64,000 nucleotides of DNA, from positions 124,001 through 188,000 of the forward strand of contig JADANN010000100.1 in NCBI GenBank assembly GCA_018806985.1, written 5' to 3'. This DNA is from Angiostrongylus vasorum (taxonomy: Eukaryota > Nematoda > Chromadorea > Rhabditida > Metastrongylidae). Each line of letters begins with the position of its first letter. Position 1 is the stretch's first letter. Under the pieces are notes generated by a model, which worked only from the letters and a program-made list of their open reading frames with translations, had not been told where the DNA came from and did no database searches. The translations under genes and the position numbers were made by a program. This document shows, piece after piece, positions 48,201-60,200 of this stretch.

Positions 48201-51200
48201 TGAACTGGACTCGACTCGTAGCATTGTAGAGATAATTGTATATACGTCGTTTTCTTCGTCAGTAATCGCGAGGTTGTTATACAGCATACATTTACTTCCA
48301 TACGAGAACACACAATACAATACAATAGTAGCTGACGTTTCGGCAGTATCGCCTTCTTCAGAGTCTGGAAAGGTATACTGATATACAATTTACTAGACCA
48401 AACTCTTCAATAACACATGCAAAGGGGTCGAAAAACTTTATGGCAATTACATGATCAACAGCTTATCGAAAAGCCCATCGCTTTAAACGTGACTTCCACC
48501 GAGGAAGATTAGAACAGCTGATTACAGTCGCATATGCTTGATGACTGCACCACCCAACATCAAAAAATGATGAGAAGATACGGGGCCAGGTCACGTGTAA
48601 CCTCTGGGTAGTCCTCTCTGCTATTCATCATAGCGTTCTTGGCATTTATCCAAAAAGCGTCAAGAAATTTGCACGTTGACGTTTTAGTCTCCTGTGCGAG
48701 GACAGCAAATTTTATATCAAAATTGTCTCCGCTGTGCTTTTGTACCCTGTGTGCCTAGTGGCGTGCCTTGTTTTGGTTTTCTCGTTTGCCATCTAGGTCT
48801 TCTGTTATACGGGTACACAAAGCTCTGCCCGTTTGGCCAATATATCTACCTCCGCAACTATTACAAGCGATCAGGTATATCCTACGTAAACTCATGCAAT
48901 CATCGTCCTTGCCGTAAGGGCAAATTACGCACTTTGATGTTCCACATAGACGGTCATTCAGGCGGTTACGAGACTAACTGACGACCTAAAGTAAGCGGTG
49001 GTATTCGAACTATCGCTACCGATTCCTCTAGACTTGCCTATCCTAAGCATCGTGTTATGGCTACACTTACCTTATCGCTAATAGAGTGCAATATGAACGA
49101 GACTTTCTTTTGACCAAGTGTGCCGTTTTTGGCGCGTCGCTCTCCTTCTAAACTTATCTCGTGTGGTTGCCATTTCGTAAGCATTAGAGATGGCTACTTA
49201 TCGAGCCAAGTCGTAGTAATTGTATTTGCTCAATACAGTAAGTTGCAGTGGCCGTGCGGTCCATTAGATCGGTCTCTTGATCATCTCGCACCGGCCTGAT
49301 AACCATGAAAGGTTGAAAAAGCTTGATTTCAACGGAGAGGAATCGTACAGAAACCTCATTATATACTGCAAGGCACCTTAAACCACTGTGCTAGACACTG
49401 CGCTAACATTGGTGATATCATCATCACATCGTGGACGTTTGTAAAAATAACTATTGCTAACCAATCATAACCTTTCAATGGTTTACCGCCTCATCGTGGC
49501 TGGGAGGTGTTCCTGGGTGTCGGACTGCGATGTACAGCAAGGGGATTCATCCCCCGGCAGAGCCTCCCAAGCTGAGAAGGTGTCCGGCGTTTCCATCAGG
49601 AAGCCTAGCTGAGAGTAAACCAATTCCAGGATCCACTACCGTCCTGGTATCAAAGTGGCATGGTGGCAAATCTCTCTCTGATCCACAAGGGCTGCGACTG
49701 CCTGCCGTGGTGACGACCCGGGGGAGACTTTGGCCAGGCTGTCCTCGGGATTCCAGGGAACCACAACGGCTTAACCAGCAAATCTCCGAAAAATGGTGAT
49801 TATGCTGGGGCCCGCACAACTAGTGAGGACGGGCCGTTTAAGTATCAAGTAAGTAACCAATCATAATAATTGCTGGAAAACCCATGAAAATCTGCCATGA
49901 ATGGTCATCGTCTTTTTTCAACATGTGCAGTGGAACGCTAAAAGAAAGAAAAAAAACGGAAATGGAACAGTAATACAATGACCACCAGAAATTTTGCCAT
50001 CTTTGCCATCGTTGCTGTTCGTAGTTGAGGTGGCGATTGCTGCAATGAAATCTTAGCGTATTTTCATCAAATATAGCTGTCTATAGACTTCCTCTTTTAC
50101 GTTTAAATTCTGTTTGAAAGTAAATGCACCTCTTTGCACCCTCTCACAGATAAGAGACTTTCGAATTATTGACGTCTTCAATGGGCAGTTTCTGAAATAC
50201 CTACCAGTCTTCAGTAAGACAGAATAAAAAAAAACAAGTCGTCGTTTTCTGAAAACCTTGCACGGGGTTGTTACAAAACTCTACTACAGCTAGCGTTTCT
50301 GCGCCTTCATCTTCTTCAGGCCGGCGATGATTAAAGTTGAGTATCCGCGTCAGTTGTTTCTAGCGATGTGGATAGTACTTCACATTGTTCCATATAACAA
50401 AAACTTTGAAAGTACTGAGACCAGAAAGTATAATTTTGAAGAGACCAAAACATTAGTTACGTTAGATGTACACGAGAGCTGAACGATAGATTAAAGAGGC
50501 CGTATTTTGGTAATGTTTGAATGCAGGTAGGTTTGAGAAACCATGGCAAACGTTTCGCGTCGGTACTGTTTTTTCAACAACTGCCGTTAATTATTCGTAG
50601 TCGCATCGAGTCTCATCAAATAGAATGGAGTACAGAATACATTAGTACGTAAAAAACAACGTTCGAGTGGTACTTCTCCCCAACGGATTCGAGTCGATAC
50701 GACAACGAAGACCAACACCCACATCACAAAAGACACGATACGGGGCACTCCACTCGATTAACCGCGGCTCTGAAGAAAGAGAAGGCACCGAAACGTCAGC
50801 CGAATAAAGTCCTTTATCAACTTTGTAGGCGGCGTGTGACGCAGTGGTTGGAGACGCCACTGCGACACACCTGGAAGCAATCCCCACGCCCATGACCTAC
50901 CAAGCTTTCCATCCCTCCGGGTTGGACAAATTGGTGCCAAACTTGTCTGGAAGGATAGCAGCACTGGCTCGATACCTCGGTAGGTCACCGCGAATCATTG
51001 TAAGGCCAGATACGCATTCAATCACCTCCAACGATACTTAATGAAGTCGAATGCATGGCGCATCCCTCAGGGATTGATCAATGCCAAAAGCCTTATCCTT
51101 TTATTATTCATCAGCTTTGTGCTAGCTTGTCAATAAAGAAGTAATGCACTTGGCTGGTATATCTTGTAGTAATTACCAAGACCGACTTTCTCATAACCTC

Positions 51201-54200
51201 GGCTTTGATCGAAAATTCTCTGTATTCTTGATGAGCAAACACAAGGCTGTTAAACAGCCAAGAAAGCAGTGGATTATTCGATCAGCGCAGCGGTTAATAG
51301 AAAGTCGGCCGTAAGAATTACTGCAAGGTTACTATTCTATTCTCTATTGACAAACAAGCTGACGTTTCAGCGTTTCCTTCTTTGAAGCCTGGAAAGGTCA
51401 ACTTGACTGCAATTAACTCAACCAAGCACTTCCATAAGCAAAACAGAGAGAGTACTAAAAATGATTTCAATCGCATGGAAAACAAAATAGAGCAAGAGTA
51501 GGGTAACAACCTCGTGTTTACTCACGAAGAAAACAGTGAAATACTGTATCTGCATTCTTACTAGTCATTCACATCTGAATAGGATTTCTTCTTACCGCAT
51601 TATTAAAACCCGTATCTAAAGAAATGACCATCGCTAAGCTTATGAGATATAAGCGTGAATGGACCAACAAAAGATTGCAACTAATCCCTCAGTAGAACTC
51701 CATACCTATTGGGAAACCAGTGCTTATCTGTTGAATGCAAAATGCCAGTGAATTATAGCATTGAAAAAAATATACTTTTTTCAAAATAAACGAAAACAAA
51801 GACAATAGCGCGTTCGTTCCTCACTGCAGACACCTGCGGTCCGGAGTTTTGCAAATATCTCAGCATCGTTGAAGGTATATTTCGCATTATACCCTGCCAT
51901 TAAAAAATAGTGGGCAGTAAATAAAACGGTTGAGATTGTGATTATAACTAACACCTCAGCTTAACTGGGTTCGTTACCGATTTGGGCTCAGCAGATCAAT
52001 CCAGCTGACGGGTGATTGCTGATGGCAAAGATGGATAGAACTAGCTGAGAGACAGGCGAAACAGAAGGAACCGCATGGTGTGGTGATGAACGCGTTACTC
52101 CCCGGAAAGGACAATAGCGCGTTCATTCCCCACAAAGATTTGTGTCATTCTTATTTAAGAGTCTCAATAAATCGTAACATTCATTGCCCTTCTCCAGAGG
52201 CTCAAAGGCAGTCGGTACTGAAAACTAGAAAGAAATAGGTTCTTATCGGAAAATTCTGTGCGCAACTCTTTACTCCTGTGGTAATATCGTAAGTAAATGA
52301 CTCAACGATTCAGAATTGTAATCATCTTGATCTTTTAACAATGGGATCGTGATCATATAATTCTTCCACCTGCTTTTAGATTTTTCGCGTCATTTACATG
52401 TAATTCTATGAATTTTTTGTCCTATGTAGTTCTATGAGAGCGCGTGTGGCGAAGTGGTTGGAGGTGTCCCACAACACACATGTCGGATCGATCCTCGTGC
52501 CCGTGGCTCACCAAGCCTTCCAGTCTTCTGGGGTCCGCAAATTGGTACGAGACTAGTCTGAAAGGATAGAAGCACTAGCTCTATATACTAGTAGGCCACT
52601 GCGAGTCATTGTAAAGACCAGATTTGCATTCAATCAACTCCAAACGATGCTCAGTGAAGTCGAATGCATGGCGCATATCTCAGGGATTGATAAACGCCGA
52701 GAGCTTTATCCTTTATTATTTTCATCTATGCATTTTTAAAAACAAATGGAAATATATACGCTAAGGTGTCATAGGCGCTTAACCGAACTGTTCAGTTGTT
52801 CCTCTATAGTTAGATAACAATATATTTCTGAAGCCATCCTAATACTGGAAAAGTTTTTCTTCTGTTTTTGATCTTTTCATTGGGAAGCTTTTTTTGTAAT
52901 GAGCATGTTTTATGTAAATCAGGACACAAAATCATAAGAAGTGAATTGAGTACCAACTGAATAGGACACACTGCAAACATTCCATAATTTGTTTACAAAC
53001 CGGTTTCTGACTGGTTTAACTAAAAATCTGAATCATTCAATAAGTTGTAAGAAGAATATTGAACATTTCGTTTTGTATCCTTTATTATCAAAATCCGATA
53101 CATAAAAGAATTTTTTTTGCAGAAGTCCTTTCGTCATCATTGCCGCCTACAACACATGTGGAGTTGCAAGAATCAGAAAGGGAGCAAATTACAGGTGAAA
53201 TTTTTGTTCCAGAGCTCTGCATCTGAAGCCCTACATGAGCTGATTTCCATTCATACGTGCCTTAAAATAAACAGCTGAAACTCATAAGACGACAACTATG
53301 TAGTAACGATTGAAAACTTTCACTGCAAAATCATCTTTCACCTAATTGTTTTTGTTTTTTCCAATATCTTTGTGATGATGAGAATATCTTTGAATTGTGG
53401 TAAACGGAAACCCAGGTTAGGCTAACCCTTGAACTCCCATATGAATTTTTTCCCCCACTCATACGGTGCGAAAATAGTTGCCACTTTTCATTTTATGCTC
53501 AAATATCGAAGGTTATTGTCAATTTTACTAAATCTAGTAGAAATTATTGTAGTCTGCAGATTTTTGGCAACATCACACAAGTTTTTCCTATTGAACCATG
53601 ATGGATTTCTAGTGTTACGTGGATCAGAGATCGTTTTCTTTTTCGTGTTTTTTTCCTTTGTATTCCGAACATCCAGGCGATGGGCAAACTGGTTTTTGAT
53701 GGTGCCTTCCAGTGTATGGTGGATGTTTGTGATTGCTGGTTCTACCCCTACGATTTTCAAAAAGATCTCGCCTCGTTTTTCGTTTCGGAATTTCATTTCC
53801 AACTTTATTCTAACAATGTGAATTTTAAACATGTTTGATAATGAAACCAATGTCTTAGAAAGTCGCAATTTTTGTTAATTAGATAAAACAAGGCTTATTT
53901 TATAAGTCGACCAAGTTGTCGCCTCCCTAAGTACAGCAGGTATCGAAAAAGCTAGAAGTCAAGGATTAAGTCGGCTTCGGATTCGTTTAACAAAGTGAAT
54001 TTTTTCGTAAAACCAGTTCTAAGTGCTTTTTTTTGTTCTTGCTATTAACAATTCTTCTAGTAGAAAAACGTTAGAATTCGTTGCTTCATTGCCGAATATT
54101 TATTAGAATTTAAGTAATGCGAAGATTAGCATAAGCATTGTGCGCAAGTGTAACACGTGAATTATTGAAGACTTCTAAAAACTTTTTTCTCTTATCTCCA

Positions 54201-57200
54201 CCCTCCTAATAATTTTAACCTTTTTACTTACTGCGTACTCTTTTTGATGGCAGGGTATATTGCGAAATATAACTTCAACGAAGCTGAGATAATTTTAACT
54301 TATTATTTACTGCCTATTCTTTTTAACGGCAGTGTATGTATTGCGAAATATAACTTTAATGATGCTGAGATATTTGCACCGCAGGTGTCTACGGTGGGGG
54401 AACGAACGCGCTATTGTCCTTTCCGGGCAGGAACACGTTCACCACAACACCGTGCGGGTCCTTCGTTTCGTTTATATTACAAATATCTCAGCTTTGTTGA
54501 AGTTATATTTCGCAATATACCCTGCCATCAAAAAAGAGTACGCACTAAGTAAAAAGGTTAAAATTGTGATTACAACTATAGCCTCAGCTTAACTGGGTTC
54601 AATGCCGATTTGGGCTCTCCAGATCAATTCCGTTAACGGGTGATTTTGCTGATGGCAAAAAGATCGATAGAACTAGCTGAGAGACAGGCGAAACGAAGGA
54701 CCCACATGGTGTGGTGGTGAACGCGTTACTCCCCCGGAAAGGACAATAGCGCGTTCGTTCCCCACTATAGGCACTTCCTAATAGTGTTACAGTACAAGTA
54801 TAATATATCAAGGACAAAGCCATCAGCGTTGATCAATTCCTGAGGGAAGCACCATGCATTCGACTTCATTGACTATCGGTTGGAGGTGACTGAATGCATA
54901 CCTGGCTTTTGCAATGACCTGCCGTGGCCTGCCGATGTATCGAGCCAATACTGCTATCTTCCCAGACAAGTCTGGTGTCAATTTGCCGACTCCGGAGGGA
55001 TGGAAGGCTTGGTGGGCTAGAGGCGCAGGAATAGATCTCGTGTGTAGTGCAAGGCGCCTTCGACGGCTGTGCCACGCGCACTCTGACAATACGATATACA
55101 ACCATAATATTGTCGTCATGTCACAATATTGGTTGCTAGATCAATACTTTAGCTATGTGCTCAACAATCCTTCCGTCCCTTCCAGGCTGGAAAATTGGTA
55201 CTAGACTTTTGTCAGGGAGTACAAAAAATGCCGACTTGATAAAGTCTTAACTTTTTATTTACTGCCTATTTTTTTCGTGGCGAAGAACAATGTGAACTAT
55301 AATCAGAAGAATGCTGAGATGTGAGCAAAACTTGGAAATTCAGGTGTCTTTGAAACCGCTTTCCGGTTACTCGCGTGTTAACCAATACACTAGCGAGGTT
55401 CTTGTCTTGCCTTTCTCTCAGCCAGTTTTTTGCCCTAACGCTGGCATCAGCAATCATCCGTTAGTGCGAATGATCTGGAGAGCACGAGTCGACATTGAAC
55501 CCAGTCTGAAGCTGCAGTCGAAATCACAATCTTCTGACCTCTATTTATTACATATTATCTTTTCCATTGAAGGGTATGACTTTGTAGAATAGCAGGCTCT
55601 GGTAAGTCACTCTATAAACCAAATATTATTCATTCGACCACCCATACAATACTACGAATTGAGCGTAATGCATGATGCATGTTTTAAAGTTTGAACACCA
55701 CCGAAAAGCTACATCCTTCGTTTTTCCATCGCAATTGATGGTTACAAGTAAATGCCAAACTATGAAATACAATGGGTTCATTTCTTCAATAGCATCACAC
55801 CAATTTCGACAGTTTCATCGAGAAAACAAGCTCAGGGTAAGCTGATACAAAAACAGAACATAACAAAGTTGGGATTACTTATTGGTCAAAAAAAGGCGAA
55901 AGTTCAGCTAAAAATGTGATTTTCATCATGTTCTTTGAGCCAATGAAGGCCACAGGGGTTCTTATAAGTGCGACAACATCGGAAGAAGACCTTATTGGTG
56001 GGTGTTCCAGTCATTCGGTTATACCAGTGTATAGTATTTCGATAGTAGACTAGTCTAAGAAGATAGGGACGCTGACTAACACATCTGTAGGACCTTTAAA
56101 GCCATTGTGTAGGCCAAACATATATTCAATCACCCCTGCGATATTAGTAATGAAGTCGAATGCATGGTGCATTCCTAAGGGATTGATTAACGTCGAACGC
56201 GTTATCCTACACGTATTATTTTATGATTACCACTTTTTTCGAAGAGTGAAACCTTAAATATTGCCGAAGTCGTTAACAAACTTTCATACCTCGCCGATTT
56301 TAAATTGAAGAAAGAAGACAGACACCACTATTTAAAATACTCTGTGTTTTAATGTTACCATTGTTTTCATTGAAATTTTTAGGAGACTTACCACCGAGCA
56401 AGGAACCTACGGCCGAATGGCGTAACAATGTTGAACAGAAAGGTCAGTAAGTGGAGAACCAGTGAGGGAAACTGTGGAATTAGCTTGGCGAAACGTTTCT
56501 AAATAATAATTTATTAACTAAAAAATCACTACGACGTAACAGAAGGGATTGGAGTTATTGAACTTAGGAACAAAAAGTTAACACATTTACGACGACGTGA
56601 CTCATAGGTGGCTTTAAATATTTCGTTCTTTCGGCTTGAAATTCTTGATTTAAATGAAATAACTAGAACAATCGAGAGCATTTTATGCTGTACAAATCTA
56701 ACATTCATATTTCTGCATACTCGCCATCGAAGGATGTCTTTGGATTTGTGAGTGGATTCGGGTGATAGTTGGGGACTTTTAGTATCTTTCTAAACGTCGT
56801 TGTGTGCTGGTAGAGACGTATTTCCGTGAAATCCTGGGAAAACCGTGTTAGGGCATTTCCAGACCTTCAACAAATAAACTCGCCAACCTTTGTGGAGCTT
56901 TGCAGATTGAGGCTGCTCCTCTGATATAAGCCTTGTAAAAACCTTATTCCAGGGAGGAGGTGGTTTGCTCGACTTGTGTGGAGTCTAATCAGGGCTATGA
57001 GCGTATTATTTCCAACGGAATTTGTACTATGGCGTTACCCACTTCCCGAACTTATTTAACCGCTCTCGTAAAGGGCGTCGGTGAAATTGCATGCAGTGAG
57101 GCGATAGAACATGCGAAATTTCTTTCAGCAGAACACAACATGCTGTTCAGGATTATATCAAATATGCTTGTTCGTTTCAGAATTATGTATAATGTTTTTA

Positions 57201-60200
57201 GAACATTTAATACTTGAGAATTTGACTCTAAAACGCCGTCAGCATGAAACTACTTTCGAAAAAGTCATATGTACGTTGTGGACATGTAGCGCCGCGGTTA
57301 GAGGTAGCTCTATCCGACACGCACGGTTTTTTGGTTCGATTAGGCATCTTAGGATTCCATGCCGTTCATCATTCCGAGGTCTACAAATTGATACTAAACT
57401 CGTCTGGAAAGACTAAAACACTGTGTTGTCTCATCGGTAAGTTTCTGAAGGCCATAGCACAGACCAAGTAGGCATTCAGTGGTCTTTACGATGCTATGAA
57501 TTGAGATGGGTGCATTATGCTTCTCTCAGGAATTGATCCACACCAAAAGCTTTATTCTCTTTTCCATCTGTGGTTTTGTATTGACAACACAAAAAGTGCT
57601 TAAAGTGTTCAAAGTATTCATGGGACTCCAAATATTCAGTGTGATTAACGGCAGTTATTGAAAACAAGGTATCGTCGCGAATTTGTGAGCGTTTCGCAAA
57701 ACTTTTCTTTCCCCACACATTATCAAGGTATGGCTCTTTTAACATTTTCCAGAATCGACTTTCTATTAACCTCGACAATGGATTATAAATGAGTCGTTTT
57801 CTTTTTCAGCAATCACGAGCGAATTTGTTATTCAGCATGCGTTTACTTCTTTACAGAAACACCTATAATAGAAGAATAGTTGACCTTTCGGCAGTATCGC
57901 CGACTTCAGAGCGGTTTTTAGCGCGTCTTTCACTGAGGAAGAGAAGAACAGTTGATTAAAGTCGCATATAGCTGATGACTTCCTCCAGTGGAAAAAAACG
58001 TTAAAAAACGGTTCTGGAAAAGCGATACTGCCGAAAAAGTCAGCTATCGTTGTGTGGTATGTGTTGTTTACGTACGGAAGTAAACGTATGCTGTGTAACA
58101 GCGTTGCGATTGCTGAAAAAGAAAAAGACGCATTTATAGGTCTTTTAATTTACCGTTTAACTCTTCGGGACATCTAATGTTACAAATTTTTTGGCCGCTT
58201 TAAAGTCGATGGCTTACTTGTCTCAGTAGTTTCAAAGTTGTTACTATATGGAGCAGTGTGAAATAGTATCCTAGATTTTTTCTTTATAAATTGACCATAT
58301 CTAACTATAAAACCGATTCTCCCATAGTTTTCGGTTTTTAAGCCCTTTTTGGTGATATACATGAGAACGGCTTAAATCGTTTTTGACCTAAGCGGGTTTA
58401 TCACTAATGGTGCGTGATGCATCCATTACAATTTCTTGAAATAATCAATATTCTGTTCTAATACTTACAATAATAACTTCAGTGATGCTGAGATATTTTC
58501 AAAACTCCGGACCGCAGGTGTCTGCGGTGGGGAACGAACGCGCTATTGTCTTTTCCGGGGTGTAACGTGTTCACAACCACACCATGCGGGTCCTTGGTTT
58601 CGCTTGTCTCTGTCGATAGTTTTGTAAATATCTCAGCACCATTGAAGTTATATTTCGCCATGTACCCTGCCATTTAAAAAAAGAGTAGGCGGTATATAAT
58701 AAGTCAAAATTTATAATAATATTTAGTATTCAACACAATAATATTTAATGTTTCTCTCAATATTATTTATCTGTTTCAGTTGCTTCTGAAGATCACGTCA
58801 ATTTTGTTTCGAATCCAACGCCAGCTCAACAAAAAATTACGGAATCATCTTGAATCGTCCTTTAGTACGCGTTATCCAGGTGAATAGTGCTAAATGTACT
58901 TCGTTTGGCTACGCTTTAACTCTCACAGATTACTGTAGTTGATTTCACTCACACTTCGGTCTTTTTGTTTCTTTTATTACGTGATTCAACATCTCATCTT
59001 ATTCGGATTCCTACACTTTTTTCCAATCGAATGCTTTCCACGCGTCATCATTCACGAAAATCTTCAGCTTTTGTGTGTGGGTTCGGCTTCTATTTTAGGA
59101 TTATAGTCTCCTTTAACGAATCGTTGAATTCTACTAGCATTCCCTGGTCCTTACCACATCCAGTTGTCACCCTATGTTGACGGGTAAGCATCCTTCCGAG
59201 AAGCCGAGAGTCACGTTCTTGACTCTTTAGGGTTGGGAGACTTGAGATTCAGGGCGGATTCGAAACAGTGGCTTTAAGCGTCTCTACTACTACTCATCTT
59301 TTTCGCGACATTTTACTTTTGTTTGAAAAAAAAACAGCCTGCCACTACTTAGGACAATGCCAATGTCAGTTTAATTGCTCTATATCTTCTTTTATTTCAG
59401 CATGCTTTATAAACTTCCAATTGGATACCGAGACTGACACATTTTCATTCAAGCATTATGAGGTAGAAAGAGTCAGAAGGTGAGCAGAATGATTAGTGTG
59501 CCTTTAAGCATTTTAGTTGTTTTCAGCGCTTCTTTACTGTTTTCTTTTCCTTTGGGATGGTAGTAATTTTCTTGTGCTTTTCCCTTACGAGCTTTTTTTT
59601 CTTCTTCGTTTCTTAAAGGCTTCGCCAGTGTTGTCCAATATGAATTTATTTGTGCTAAAAAAAAATAAATAACCGAAAATATTTCACTGAAATGAAAACC
59701 TGGAGAGTCTGCTAATCAAAGCCAGTCCTTGTATAGGGACAAGTAAAACTACCCATTGCAAAGTCAGATTCTGTTAAAGTGTTCTTTTATTCCAAAACTT
59801 CGTGTAGTACAGTTGTCAAGGAATTGCAATAAAATGCAAAACTAAATTAGATTAACACTTAGACTTTGATGCGAATTGGTTTCCATTCACAAGGTGCTTA
59901 AGTACCAGAAACCTTCAGCTTTCACTCAGCTTTTTCTCAGCTAAGTGTGGATAAAGTGCCATAAAGCACACCGCGTTGATCAATCTCTGACAGACTCGCC
60001 ACATATTCGATTTCATTCGTGGTATTGCAGAATGATTTAATGCGTAATCGTCCAATAAAGTGGCTTGTGGTGTGCTACCGATGTACCACATATGTATTTT
60101 TTTCTCCTCCAGAGAATTCTGGTAACATTTTTTGGAGCCCGAAGCGATCGAGGACTTTGTTGACCTAGAACTCGGGGTCGAACCAACCATGACGCATGTA

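Noticed and set aside
53429..53868. Overlapping 130- and 126-codon frames on opposite strands
   Set aside because: Both are AT-rich, with no motif and no consistent splice context inside a PAN-gene intron; mirror frames on both strands are typical of chance.
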